A stretch of 64,000 nt of DNA from UBA1181 sp045600225 (GTDB taxonomy: Bacteria; Bacteroidota; Bacteroidia; Bacteroidales; Paludibacteraceae). This document shows positions 1-8,879 of this stretch, in pieces; positions within the stretch are counted from its first letter, which is position 1, and every line of letters starts with the position of its first letter. The stretch spans positions 1-64,000 of the forward strand of contig JAZRXL010000028.1 in assembly GCA_045600225.1 (NCBI GenBank). Reading direction: 5' to 3'. A program made the translations under genes and the position numbers. Under the pieces are notes generated by a model. That model ran no database searches. It saw nothing but the letters and a program-made list of their open reading frames with translations, and had not been told where the DNA came from.

Positions 1-1
1 C

Positions 2-229
2 GGAGACAGCTGGGTGGTAGGCTCATTGGCGGAGGTCTATCCGAATGCAGTGGTCAACATCTACGACCGCTACGGAAAGTTGCTAGCCCAGTTCTTGGGA
101 GCAGACGCCGAGGGATGGGACGGAACCTACCAGGGCCATCCGATGCCGTCGACCGACTACTGGTACATGATCGACATCGAGGAGATAGAGAAACAATATA
201 CGGGTCACTTCACTTTGATGAGACGCTAG
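2..229 (+). CDS. C-terminal end of a T9SS cargo protein (CHU_C / type B sorting domain), 5' truncated
   Basis: The reading frame is open from the window edge and ends at 229, so only the last ~75 residues are visible. They match the gliding-motility-associated C-terminal (CHU_C) domain: GDSW near the start (family pattern NGDGxND.W), then VVNIYDRYGK (family IFNRWGxxV), WDGTYQG, and a Tyr-rich end leading to GHFTLMRR. The domain directs proteins through the outer membrane by the type 9 secretion system and is cleaved on export. The passenger part lies outside the window, so its activity is unknown. A hairpin just downstream closes the gene. The domain call is firm; the function of the whole protein cannot be given. 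Confidence 0.8.
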   Translation, partial: GDSWVVGSLAEVYPNAVVNIYDRYGKLLAQFLGADAEGWDGTYQGHPMPSTDYWYMIDIEEIEKQYTGHFTLMRR

Positions 230-251
230 TATAATATCTATTTGTAAGAAT

Positions 252-280
252 AGAGAGATGCAGTTTGTGTCTCTCTTTTC
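252..280 (+). terminator. Rho-independent terminator after the T9SS cargo gene
   Basis: A 7-bp perfect stem (AGAGAGA at 252-258, TCTCTCT at 270-276) with an 11-nt loop runs into a T-rich tract, 22 bp after the stop codon. Confidence 0.6.
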
Positions 281-312
281 TTTTCTTAATTGCATAACTT
301 ACTTCTTCTTTT

Positions 313-2907
313 ATGAAACGTATTCTTTTATTTGTAGTTTTCTTTTTTCAATTAACATTAAGTTTTGCTGTTCTCAACGAGAAAGATTTGGAACATACAC
401 TTTCCGTATTAAGATCAGAATTGGAGACCTATAAACAGGAACAAAATGAAACATTGCGTTGGTATGATACCATAAGTAAGATGCAACATGCTAATGTGAT
501 TAGCACTATGCAAAAGAGTGAGCAGGTCTCACTTATGCTATATTCTCAAAAACAGGATTACACATTCGACCTCGCTTATGCTTGTCATGAGGCCACTGTA
601 ATGTATGACCAATTTGCATCCCATCAGGTGCCTTACAATGCAATTTTGGATAGGCTTAAGGTCGAAATCGAGCGATACAATAGTTTGTCTATGGTTTTGG
701 AACAGTTGCCTCCTCGATTGTCGAGAGGTGAATTTTCGGTAGATTCTTTGAAGTCGAAATATATGGTTCGTATGAATGATGAGGGTGTTTTGGATTCCAT
801 TTCCCATTACGATATGATGCTTCAAATGGTCGACTCGTTGAAAAAAACGAAGTCTCCTTTTATGCTTTCGGAAGCGGCACAAATAGATAGAGACTCTTGT
901 CTTGCTTTGACAAAGGAGATAAAGGACGAACTTATAGTTATGTTTAATTCTATTTCGACTGATAGCGAACACTATTCCTATTTGGAACAGAGGTTGAAAA
1001 AATTGCATGACTATGCGTTGGCTCGTTATAATGATATTAAGTTGCTTATCTTTAAGAATGGAGGCGAGAACTATTTCAAAATCTTGTCGATGTTTCCGTA
1101 TTATTTGAATATGGCAAAGAAAGATGTTTATGGAAAGTATACGCAACCTAAGAATACGACAGTTCGTTCTGAGTGGAGAGGCCCCATTGTTGTGGCATTA
1201 TCCTTCTTTGTTGTTTTCTACCTTGTCATTGCTATGATATTGAGTAATGTTGTTGTGCGGTTTTGTGTACCAGAAAAGTATAAGGGGAAGAATTTTGTCT
1301 TGAAAAAAAACTATTACATTCTAGCGGCATGCTTTTTAATCTTCTCTGCCGTACTTCTTTCTCTTCGTTGTTTTATGACACACAACTTTTTCTTGATGGC
1401 AAGTAAGTTGTTGCTTGAGTATGCAACTTTGGTCGGTGCTGTGCTCCTTTCTTTGCTTATTCGTGTGAGTGGAAGTCAGATTAAAAGCAGTTTTAAAATT
1501 TATGTGCCTATCCTGCTGATGGGTTTTGTGATTATAGTTTTCCGCATTATTTTCATTAGTAACAATGTGGTGAATGTAGTTTTCCCTCCTATTTTGTTGC
1601 TCTTTACAATATGGCAATGGATTGTGGTTAGAAGACACAATAAGAATGTGCAATTTAGCGATGTGTTCTATGCCCATATCTCGTTAATGGTGATTGTTGT
1701 CTCTTGTGTTGCAAGTTGGATGGGTTATACATTATTGGCAGTTCAGATTTTTATCTGGTGGTTGTTCCAATTAACAGCAATTCAGGCAATAACTTGTCTT
1801 CGTGATTTGTTGAAACGTAATGAAGTACGATTCTTGGTGACAAGAATTCTTAAGAAGAATGTCGATCTGCCAGTTTTTCAAGCAGCTAGAAAGGCTTTGA
1901 GAATAATGAATCCGGATAAGAAAGAGAAAGGAAGCAATATTGAAATTACATGGTTCTACGATTTGTGTAGAATGACGCTTATTCCTATCTCCATCACGCT
2001 ATCACTACTTTTGTGTGTTTATTTGGCTGCAGGTATTTTTGATTTGACAGAATCATGTAAGTTGATATTTATGACAGACTTCATTGATGTGAGGGGCGTT
2101 TGCCAGTTGTCTATTCAAAAACTCACGATAGTTGCCGTGCTTTTCTTCATCTTCCGTTTTTTGAACTATTTTGTTAAGTCTGTTTATAAAAAATATAAAA
2201 CCAAGTTTGCATCTGATAACAAAGAGGCAAATATTACATTGGCCAATAATTTCATTTCCATATTAATGTGGGGAATCTACATTATTGTGGTATTGTTCCT
2301 TCTTCGTATTCCAAAATCGGGTATCTCAATTGTTACGGCAGGTTTGGCAACAGGTCTTGGTTTTGCCATGAAAGACGTATTGGAGAATTTTATTTATGGG
2401 TTGTCGTTAATGACAGGACGTGTGCGAGTGGGAGATTTTATTGAGTGTGATGGTGTCAGAGGAAGGGTGGATTCTATTACATACCAAAGTACGCAGATTA
2501 TTACGTTAGATGGATGCGTGATTGCTTTTTTGAATACCTCTTTGTTCAATAAGAATTTTAAGAATTTGACAAAGAACCATGGTTATGAGTTTACTCCGAT
2601 GAGTGTGGGAGTAGCGTATGGAACTGATGTAGAGCATGTGAGAACTCTGTTGAAACAGGCTTTGACTAAGTTATATAAATACGAATGTGCAGGACATCCA
2701 TCTATTGACAGAAGTAAGGGAATAAATGTGCTTTTGTCTGATTTTGGAGATAGCTCTGTCAATTTGGATGTGACAATCTGGGCTTCTGTAGAGGATAAGT
2801 TTAGAATAACTAGGATTGCGAAGGAAATTATATACGATACTCTTAATAAGAATAACATCCAAATACCATTCCCTCAAAGAGTGGTTTATGTGAAGAACGA
2901 GGAGTAA
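313..2907 (+). CDS. MscS-family mechanosensitive ion channel, large form
   Basis: An 864-residue inner-membrane channel predicted to open under membrane tension and release solutes on osmotic downshock. Residues 1-19 form a signal peptide. Residues ~25-285 are a helical, charged periplasmic region. Several hydrophobic segments start near residue 290. The MscS core lies around 640-850, with the Gly/Ala-rich pore helix (SIVTAGLATGLGFAMKDVLE) followed by the beta domain (GRVRVGDFIECDGVRGRVDSI). The length and extra N-terminal membrane segments resemble MscK/YbdG-like large homologues rather than the 286-residue E. coli MscS. It stands alone between the T9SS gene terminator and the convergent thiD, 2 bp away. 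The family is secure; conductance and gating are not known. Confidence 0.9.
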   Translation: MKRILLFVVFFFQLTLSFAVLNEKDLEHTLSVLRSELETYKQEQNETLRWYDTISKMQHANVISTMQKSEQVSLMLYSQKQDYTFDLAYACHEATVMYDQFASHQVPYNAILDRLKVEIERYNSLSMVLEQLPPRLSRGEFSVDSLKSKYMVRMNDEGVLDSISHYDMMLQMVDSLKKTKSPFMLSEAAQIDRDSCLALTKEIKDELIVMFNSISTDSEHYSYLEQRLKKLHDYALARYNDIKLLIFKNGGENYFKILSMFPYYLNMAKKDVYGKYTQPKNTTVRSEWRGPIVVALSFFVVFYLVIAMILSNVVVRFCVPEKYKGKNFVLKKNYYILAACFLIFSAVLLSLRCFMTHNFFLMASKLLLEYATLVGAVLLSLLIRVSGSQIKSSFKIYVPILLMGFVIIVFRIIFISNNVVNVVFPPILLLFTIWQWIVVRRHNKNVQFSDVFYAHISLMVIVVSCVASWMGYTLLAVQIFIWWLFQLTAIQAITCLRDLLKRNEVRFLVTRILKKNVDLPVFQAARKALRIMNPDKKEKGSNIEITWFYDLCRMTLIPISITLSLLLCVYLAAGIFDLTESCKLIFMTDFIDVRGVCQLSIQKLTIVAVLFFIFRFLNYFVKSVYKKYKTKFASDNKEANITLANNFISILMWGIYIIVVLFLLRIPKSGISIVTAGLATGLGFAMKDVLENFIYGLSLMTGRVRVGDFIECDGVRGRVDSITYQSTQIITLDGCVIAFLNTSLFNKNFKNLTKNHGYEFTPMSVGVAYGTDVEHVRTLLKQALTKLYKYECAGHPSIDRSKGINVLLSDFGDSSVNLDVTIWASVEDKFRITRIAKEIIYDTLNKNNIQIPFPQRVVYVKNEE

Positions 2908-2909
2908 GT

Positions 2910-3716
2910 CTATTTCCAAAGATTCCAAAAATGGCAGACCGGTCCGTGTCCTTTGCCTATTTCATATTTGGCACCTTCAATAATGGCATTCTCTATGTAT
3001 GACTGTGCTCTTTGAGCTGCCTCTTCCATATTGTAACCTTTGGCAAGCATAGAAGCGAGAGCGGAAGACAGGGTACATCCTGTTCCGTGCGTATTGGCTG
3101 TTTGTAGCCTCTTAGTCCTTAATTCTGTAACGGAGTTTGTCTCTTTATTGTAGAATATGTCAATTAGATGCTCCTCGGTTAAGTGTCCCGCTTTTAGATA
3201 AACAGACACATTGTGTCTTTCCGATAAAACTTGTGCAATTTTAGGGAGGTCTGCTTGTCCTCCTATTTTCCCTCCATAGAGAATTTCGGCTTCAGGAATG
3301 TTCGGTGTGACAATTTTTGCTAAGGGGAGAAGTTCCTCGCAAAGCGTGTTTATTGCACTTTCTTCGATTAAGCGATGACCAGAAGTCGAGACCATGACAG
3401 GATCTAATACCACATTTTTTATACCGTATTTCCGGATCATTTTGGCTACGGAACGCACAACCTCAGCAGAGTGTAGCATTCCTATCTTGATGGCATCTGT
3501 TCCGATGTCGCTGAGGACCGCATCGATTTGCCCCTCGATAATAGATGGATCTACTCCAGACACTCCACTAACGCCTTGTGTGTTTTGTATGGTTATGGCA
3601 GTGATAGCTGTAGATGCGTAGCATCCACATGCCGAGATGGTTTTGATGTCTGCTTGAATTCCAGCACCTCCACCGGAATCGCTACCAGCGATTGTTAATA
3701 CTCTGTGATATTTCAT
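2910..3716 (-). CDS. thiD: Hydroxymethylpyrimidine/phosphomethylpyrimidine kinase ThiD
   Basis: This kinase phosphorylates HMP and then HMP-phosphate to give HMP-pyrophosphate, the pyrimidine half of thiamine. The 268 residues match the usual ThiD length. The N-terminal GSDSGGGAGIQADIKT substrate motif and the ribokinase-type anion hole GTGCTLSSALAS near the C-terminus are both present. No other thi gene is adjacent, so it may serve salvage of HMP or be separated from the main pathway cluster. The leader is very short: the -7 box is about 28 nt before the ATG, leaving no room for a TPP riboswitch. It is convergent with the MscS-type gene. Confidence 0.93.
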   Translation of the reverse strand: MKYHRVLTIAGSDSGGGAGIQADIKTISACGCYASTAITAITIQNTQGVSGVSGVDPSIIEGQIDAVLSDIGTDAIKIGMLHSAEVVRSVAKMIRKYGIKNVVLDPVMVSTSGHRLIEESAINTLCEELLPLAKIVTPNIPEAEILYGGKIGGQADLPKIAQVLSERHNVSVYLKAGHLTEEHLIDIFYNKETNSVTELRTKRLQTANTHGTGCTLSSALASMLAKGYNMEEAAQRAQSYIENAIIEGAKYEIGKGHGPVCHFWNLWK

Positions 3717-3743
3717 CTAATTATTCAAGTTTTATATGTGATG

Positions 3744-3751
3744 CAAAGATA
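3744..3751 (-). promoter_or_regulatory. -7 box of the thiD promoter
   Basis: TATCTTTG on the minus strand matches the Bacteroidota TAnnTTTG element and lies about 28 nt upstream of the thiD ATG. Confidence 0.6.
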
Positions 3752-3828
3752 ATTAAGAATTAAGATTTAAGGGAAGGTTTTCTGAAATTATCCTGTGGAG
3801 TAATTTTGTCGGCATGAAAGAGAAGAAA

Positions 3829-3845
3829 CGTGACAAAATGTCATG
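3829..3845. promoter_or_regulatory. Palindrome upstream of clpB (possible operator)
   Basis: TGACA-AAA-TGTCA is a perfect 5-bp inverted repeat (3831-3843) with one further weak pair and a C-G pair outside it. It sits just upstream of the presumed clpB promoter, a usual operator position. It does not match the CIRCE element. Its role as an operator is inferred from position only. Confidence 0.35.
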
Positions 3846-3847
3846 TT

Positions 3848-3879
3848 TTTGTTTGGTTTTTATAATGGCATTGAATTTG
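3848..3879 (+). promoter_or_regulatory. Probable clpB promoter
   Basis: TTTG (3848-3851), then 20 nt, then TGAATTTG (3872-3879), one base off TAnnTTTG. It is 37 nt before the clpB ATG. Confidence 0.45.
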
Positions 3880-3915
3880 AAATAGAGTAAGTGTCAAACG
3901 CTAAAAATTACAATT

Positions 3916-6507
3916 ATGGACTTTAAAAAATTTACAATCAAAAGTCAAGAGGTTATCGATGATGCCTACAATCTAGCAGAGAGTAGGGGACATCAGATTA
4001 TCGAGCCTGTACACTTATTAAAAGGCGTCTTGAAAAACGGAGAAAACGTTACTCAGTTGCTTTTTAGCAAGATGGATGTTAATGTTTCGATGTTGAACTC
4101 CACGTCAGATATGATGTTGGAATCTCTACCTAAGGTAAGTGGCACCTCGGATCTCTATTTTTCAACCACAACCAATAATATATTAAAAAAGGCAGAGTCT
4201 CTTTCAAAGGATGATGGAGACCAGTTTGTCTCTTTGGAATATTTGTTGTTGGCTTTGTTGGTTGAACAAAGCAATGTCTCTACATTGTTGAAGGATGCAG
4301 GAACTTCGGAATCCTCTTTGCGTAAAGCAATTTCAGAAATGAGAAAAGGAAGTAAGGTGACAGATGCGTCAGCGGAAAACACGTATGACTCTCTAAACAG
4401 GTTTGCTATCAATCTTAATGAGAGAGCCCGTTCTGGCAAGTTGGATCCTGTGATTGGTCGTGATGAAGAAATTCGAAGGTTGCTTCAGATTTTAAGTCGA
4501 AGGACCAAAAACAATCCGATTCTTATAGGAGAACCAGGAACCGGAAAGACTGCCATTGCCGAAGGTTTGGCACAAAGAATAGAAAGAGGTGATGTGCCGG
4601 AGAATTTGAAGAGTAAGCAGATTTACTCTTTGGATATGGGTGCTGTGATAGCAGGTGCCAAATACAAAGGAGAGTTTGAAGAGCGTCTGAAAGCAGTGGT
4701 GAATGAGGTGATAAAAGCAGATGGGGAGATCATTCTTTTTATTGATGAGATTCATACATTGGTGGGTGCAGGAAAGAGTGATGGAGCAATGGATGCCGCA
4801 AATATTTTGAAGCCAGCATTGGCCAGGGGAGAACTGCGATCTATTGGTGCCACAACTTTGGACGAATACCAAAAGTATTTTGAAAAAGATAAGGCCTTGG
4901 AACGCCGATTCCAAGTCGTTATGGTGGATGAGCCAAGTGAAATGGATGCGGTTTCTATCTTAAGAGGTATAAAGGAACGATATGAGAATCACCATCAGGT
5001 TAGAATAAAGGATGAGGCGATAATTGCAGCTGTTCAATTATCGAGCAGGTACATCACGGATCGTTTCTTGCCAGATAAGGCTATTGATTTGGTGGATGAA
5101 GCTGCGGCCAAGTTGCGTCTTGAGATCAATTCGGTGCCCGAGGATTTGGATGCAAAGGAACGTGAAATAATGCAGTTGGAGATTGAAAGGGAAGCTATTA
5201 AGAGGGAAAATGACACTCAAAAGTTGGAGTTGCTAGGAAAACAAATCGCCGACTTAAAAGAAGAGTGCAATCAAATCCGTTCGAAGTGGAGTGGGGAAAA
5301 GTCTTTGATTGATGAGCAACAAAAGTTGAAGAGTCAGATTGAAGATTTGAAGTTTCAGTCGGAGAAAGCAGAGAGAGAGGGTGATTACGAGAAAGTCGCA
5401 GAAATACGCTATGGTCGAATAAAAGAGGCAGAGCGTAAAATAGAGGAGGTCAAGCAAGAGTTGATGAAGATACAAACAGATTCTCCTTTGGTAAAGGAAG
5501 AAGTCTGTGCTGATGATATTGCTGATGTGGTTTCTAAGTGGACGGGAATACCAGTCTCAAAAATGCTTCAGAGCGAAAAGGACAAACTGCTTCATTTGGA
5601 AGAAGAACTACATAAACGAGTGATCGGTCAGGATGAGGCTATAGAGGCCGTTTCTGATGCTGTTCGTCGTAGTAGGGCGGGGCTGCAAGATCCTAAGCGA
5701 CCAATTGGATCGTTTATATTCTTGGGTACTACGGGCGTAGGAAAAACTGAGTTGGCAAAGGCCTTGGCTGAGTTCTTGTTCGATGATGAGAATATGATGA
5801 CGCGTATAGACATGTCGGAGTACCAAGAGAAATTCTCCGTCACTAGACTTATAGGTTCACCTCCAGGATACGTAGGTTATGAAGAAGGAGGTCAATTGAC
5901 AGAGGCAGTTCGTCGTAAGCCATACTCGGTTGTGCTTTTTGATGAGATAGAGAAGGCACATCCGGATGTGTTCAACACATTGTTGCAGGTTTTGGATGAT
6001 GGTCGTTTGACAGATAATAAAGGTCGTGTTGTGAATTTCAAAAATACGATAATTATTATGACCTCAAATCTGGGCTCGGATTTGATACGAGAGAAATTCG
6101 AGAACTTGACGGAGTCTAATCATGGTGAGGTGGTGGAAGACGCGAAACAAACGGTTCTTGAGATGTTGAAACAGACCATTCGTCCTGAGTTTTTGAATAG
6201 GATAGATGAGATCATTATGTTTACACCTTTGACAAAGTTTCAAACGAGAATGATTGTAGACCTTCAAATTGATGCCGTTTACAAGATGTTGAAACAGAAT
6301 GATGTGGAGCTGAGGGTGACTGATGATGCAAGGGATTACTTGGCGGAACAAGGATTCGATCCTCAGTTTGGTGCTCGTCCGGTGAAGAGAGTAATTCAGA
6401 AACTATTGCTCAATGATCTTTCAAAGGCTCTGTTGGCTCAAAAAGTAAATAAGGAGAACCCAATAGTTGTTGGTAAAAAAGATGGAATGCTGACATTCGA
6501 TAATTAA
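3916..6507 (+). CDS. clpB: ClpB disaggregase chaperone
   Basis: A hexameric AAA+ chaperone that pulls proteins out of aggregates together with DnaK. The 863 residues have the standard layout: Clp N-domain repeats (1-145), first AAA+ module with Walker A GEPGTGKT at 205-212 and Walker B LFIDEIH, the ClpB-specific coiled-coil middle domain (~400-520), and a second AAA+ module with Walker A GTTGVGKT at 604-611 and Walker B VVLFDEIEKAHP. The middle domain and the absence of an IGF/L loop for ClpP binding separate it from ClpA/ClpC. It is monocistronic and closed by a strong hairpin. A palindrome near its promoter may be linked to stress control. Confidence 0.97.
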   Translation: MDFKKFTIKSQEVIDDAYNLAESRGHQIIEPVHLLKGVLKNGENVTQLLFSKMDVNVSMLNSTSDMMLESLPKVSGTSDLYFSTTTNNILKKAESLSKDDGDQFVSLEYLLLALLVEQSNVSTLLKDAGTSESSLRKAISEMRKGSKVTDASAENTYDSLNRFAINLNERARSGKLDPVIGRDEEIRRLLQILSRRTKNNPILIGEPGTGKTAIAEGLAQRIERGDVPENLKSKQIYSLDMGAVIAGAKYKGEFEERLKAVVNEVIKADGEIILFIDEIHTLVGAGKSDGAMDAANILKPALARGELRSIGATTLDEYQKYFEKDKALERRFQVVMVDEPSEMDAVSILRGIKERYENHHQVRIKDEAIIAAVQLSSRYITDRFLPDKAIDLVDEAAAKLRLEINSVPEDLDAKEREIMQLEIEREAIKRENDTQKLELLGKQIADLKEECNQIRSKWSGEKSLIDEQQKLKSQIEDLKFQSEKAEREGDYEKVAEIRYGRIKEAERKIEEVKQELMKIQTDSPLVKEEVCADDIADVVSKWTGIPVSKMLQSEKDKLLHLEEELHKRVIGQDEAIEAVSDAVRRSRAGLQDPKRPIGSFIFLGTTGVGKTELAKALAEFLFDDENMMTRIDMSEYQEKFSVTRLIGSPPGYVGYEEGGQLTEAVRRKPYSVVLFDEIEKAHPDVFNTLLQVLDDGRLTDNKGRVVNFKNTIIIMTSNLGSDLIREKFENLTESNHGEVVEDAKQTVLEMLKQTIRPEFLNRIDEIIMFTPLTKFQTRMIVDLQIDAVYKMLKQNDVELRVTDDARDYLAEQGFDPQFGARPVKRVIQKLLLNDLSKALLAQKVNKENPIVVGKKDGMLTFDN

Positions 6508-6546
6508 AAATTGTTCGTTTTTTTATCTGAAAAATGGACTATGAGT

Positions 6547-6597
6547 AAGGGAAGTGGAAGGGAAAGATGATTTTTCTCCACTTCCCTTCTCCTTTTA
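6547..6597 (+). terminator. Terminator after clpB
   Basis: A perfect 12-bp stem (AAGGGAAGTGGA at 6547-6558 and its complement at 6577-6588), with further inner pairing, is followed by a T-rich stretch. Confidence 0.8.
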
Positions 6598-6616
6598 TTG
6601 AAAAATGATGGCTTTC

Positions 6617-6648
6617 TTTTGTGAATGTCTAAAAAAACATTAAATTTG
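6617..6648 (+). promoter_or_regulatory. nhaD promoter
   Basis: TTTTG (6617-6621), 19 nt, then TAAATTTG (6641-6648). Both elements fit the Bacteroidota consensus. A small imperfect hairpin (arms around 6667-6674 and 6678-6685) lies in the leader. Confidence 0.7.
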
Positions 6649-6700
6649 CGCACAGATTCGCATATGAAACCTCTTTCAGTGGTTTATAATTCGATATTAA

Positions 6701-8050
6701 ATGGAAGTATTAATGATTATTTTGTTCCTCATTGGCTATACTGCCATTGCTACGGAACATTCAATAAAGGTTAACAAGGCTGCGTCAGCCCTCCTTTTGT
6801 GTGCATTGTTATGGACAGTATATATAACAAATGCAGATTCTGTTTTGACTCAATTCTCTAATCATTCTGAAGTTGTTGCGCATGTAACTGGTGTTCAAAT
6901 TATCGAACATTTGGGTGATGTGGCGTCTACATTGTTCTTCTTGATGGGAGCGATGACAATTGTGGAATTGATTGATGTTCACGGAGGTTTTTCTATTATT
7001 ACAAATAAAATTACAACCAAAAATAAAAGAAAGTTGTTATGGTTGCTTTCCTTTGTGACATTCTTTATGTCTGCAATTTTGGACAATTTGACAACAACAA
7101 TCGTTATGGTAATGTTGTTGCGTAAGTTGATTTCTGAGCAGAAAGAGAGATGGTTGTTTGCTTGCGTAATTATTATTGCGGCAAATTCAGGAGGTGCATT
7201 TTCTCCAATTGGTGATGTTACTACCATTATGTTGTGGGTGAAAGGTAATGTTACAACAGCAGGTTTGTTGCCAAATTTGATATTGCCTTCATTGGTATCT
7301 ATGATTGTGCCAGTGATGATCGTAAGTCTATTCTTAAAAGGAGATCTTGCGGAACATAAGCATGTTTCTTCTGAAGTCCATTATACTCCAGTTATTACAC
7401 CAGCAGAGCAAAGAAACATCTTGATGATGGGTGTAGGTGCATTGATTTTTGTTCCTGTATTCAAGTCAATCACTCACTTGCCTCCGTTTATTGGTGTATT
7501 GTTCGGATTGAGCATCTTGTGGATTTATACTGAATTGATGTATCATCGTAAAAAACATATTGCAGAGACATCTAAGATTAGCATTGGACAGGTGTTGTCG
7601 AGAGTCGATTTCACAACCATTCTGTTCTTCTTAGGAATCTTGATGGCTGTTTCTGCTTTGCAATGTGCTGGTATTTTGGGTGACTTGGCAAAGGCGCTAG
7701 ATGAGCACGTTGGAAATGTTTATGTGATTGATATTATAATCGGAGCTTTGTCGTCTATCGTTGACAATGTACCTTTGGTTGCTGGTTCAATGGGAATGTA
7801 TGAGATTTCTGCAGATCCTGCTTCCGTGTATGCTTGTGATGGCGTCTTCTGGATGTTCCTTGCTTACTGTGCCGGTGTTGGTGGTTCTATGTTGATCATT
7901 GGCTCTGCTGCAGGTGTAGTTGTAATGGGATTGGAAAAAGTTCCTTTCGGATGGTATCTGAAGAAAATCTCGTTGATTGCTATGGCGGGATATCTTTCGG
8001 GTGCACTCTTCTTTATTCTTCAGGAAGTGTGTATCCGTCCATTGTTCTGA
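6701..8050 (+). CDS. nhaD: Na+/H+ antiporter, NhaD family
   Basis: An inner-membrane antiporter that exports Na+ (or Li+) in exchange for protons, supporting pH and sodium homeostasis. The 449 residues are almost wholly hydrophobic, with roughly a dozen membrane segments, and belong to the ion-transporter superfamily that includes ArsB. Conserved family features are visible: LDNLTTTIVMVMLLRKL in the first half, AANSGGAFSPIGDVTTIMLW, and SSIVDNVPLVAGSMGMY in the second half. The Asn/Asp/Thr-rich helices DNLTT and DNVPL are typical of the substrate site. It is monocistronic, with its own promoter and terminator. NhaD is common in Bacteroidales; the sodium specificity is inferred from family. 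Confidence 0.88.
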   Translation: MEVLMIILFLIGYTAIATEHSIKVNKAASALLLCALLWTVYITNADSVLTQFSNHSEVVAHVTGVQIIEHLGDVASTLFFLMGAMTIVELIDVHGGFSIITNKITTKNKRKLLWLLSFVTFFMSAILDNLTTTIVMVMLLRKLISEQKERWLFACVIIIAANSGGAFSPIGDVTTIMLWVKGNVTTAGLLPNLILPSLVSMIVPVMIVSLFLKGDLAEHKHVSSEVHYTPVITPAEQRNILMMGVGALIFVPVFKSITHLPPFIGVLFGLSILWIYTELMYHRKKHIAETSKISIGQVLSRVDFTTILFFLGILMAVSALQCAGILGDLAKALDEHVGNVYVIDIIIGALSSIVDNVPLVAGSMGMYEISADPASVYACDGVFWMFLAYCAGVGGSMLIIGSAAGVVVMGLEKVPFGWYLKKISLIAMAGYLSGALFFILQEVCIRPLF

Positions 8051-8102
8051 CCATTATTTGGTATCTAAATTTTCCATAATTGTAATTTTTAAGTTGTTGA
8101 GA

Positions 8103-8143
8103 CTGCCCAGGCTTCGTGGTGAAGCTTGGGTAGTTGCTTTTTA
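8103..8143 (+). terminator. Terminator after nhaD
   Basis: A 13-bp stem with G-U wobbles (CTGCCCAGGCTTC at 8103-8115 with GAAGCTTGGGTAG at 8121-8133) and a 5-nt loop, followed by a T run. Confidence 0.75.
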
Positions 8144-8204
8144 GTAATTTTGTGATTTTTTTTAAAAAAAAGAGTCATTTGGCACTGATTTTTCTCTTTT
8201 TTTA

Positions 8205-8212
8205 TATCTTTG
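8205..8212 (+). promoter_or_regulatory. -7 box of the 8347 gene, long structured leader
   Basis: TATCTTTG matches TAnnTTTG. It lies ~135 nt before the start codon, so the transcript would have an unusually long leader. Two small hairpins can form in it: AGTCT/AGACT at 8257-8276 and TCGAC/GTCGA at 8300-8315. Confidence 0.5.
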
Positions 8213-8346
8213 TAATTGAACTAAATGGAATTTTGCTTGCAATGTGAGTAAAAAATAGTCTTTCGAAGGTGAGACTTGTTAGGTTTAGATAAGTTATACT
8301 CGACAATTGAGTCGATGTGTGGTTTAACTTTTAATGATTAAAAGAA

Positions 8347-8808
8347 ATGAAACGTTGTTGGAAAATATTGTTCGTGCTGATTTTGATGTTGATGGGAGTG
8401 TCGGCAACGCAAGCACAAATAAGCTCTTTTAGATCATTTAGAGAGACAAAAGGAGCTGTTACCCCTGGCTCAAATGATATGTATGTTTGGGGACCTTGGG
8501 TGCAAAGTCAAACGTTGTTTGTCTTAGATTTACCTAAAAATTCAATTTTTGTTGAAGATCAAGTAAACAAAAAGACTACTAAATTTGAGATTTTTGACAA
8601 GCCTCAGAAATGGATTGTAAAGAAAAATTACAAGTATATCAATTTCGAGTGTATGGAGTCAAAGTCTTTGGAAAAGTATTATGTAAGACTTTGTGAGTAT
8701 GATACAGGAGAGTTCAAGATTACGGTAATGTCTCCTAAGAGTGCAATTAGATATCAAGTTGTATATCTAAAGGATGAGGCTCAAGAGATAAATTTCGATG
8801 ATGTATAG
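8347..8808 (+). CDS. Small secreted protein of unknown function
   Basis: A 153-residue protein I do not recognise. Residues 1-23 form a clear signal peptide (hydrophobic core after MKRCWK, ending ATQAQ), so it should be exported to the periplasm or beyond. The mature part is about 130 residues, rich in Lys, Asp, Tyr and Phe, with alternating hydrophobic residues suggesting a small beta-rich fold. There is no lipobox and no T9SS sorting domain. It has its own promoter, a ~135-nt leader with possible secondary structure, and a terminator, so it is an independent unit. No function can be assigned. Confidence 0.75.
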   Translation: MKRCWKILFVLILMLMGVSATQAQISSFRSFRETKGAVTPGSNDMYVWGPWVQSQTLFVLDLPKNSIFVEDQVNKKTTKFEIFDKPQKWIVKKNYKYINFECMESKSLEKYYVRLCEYDTGEFKITVMSPKSAIRYQVVYLKDEAQEINFDDV

Positions 8809-8837
8809 GAATCGATATAGTGTGTGTATTATAGGGG

Positions 8838-8871
8838 AAAGGGACTTCAGCTAAGTTGAGGTCCCTTTTCG
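8838..8871 (+). terminator. Terminator between the 8347 gene and the convergent tamL-like gene
   Basis: A 12-bp stem (AAAGGGACTTCA at 8838-8849 with TGAGGTCCCTTT at 8857-8868, one wobble) and a 7-nt loop, followed by TTTC. It may serve both converging genes. Confidence 0.7.
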
Positions 8872-8879
8872 CTTTCTTG

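Noticed and set aside
538..1146. 202-codon antisense frame inside the MscS-type gene
   Set aside because: Shadow frame with no recognisable motif, no promoter box or ribosome site; the sense frame is clearly the gene.
3717..3915. TPP riboswitch before thiD
   Set aside because: The -7 box is only ~28 nt from the ATG; the leader is too short and no TPP motif is present.
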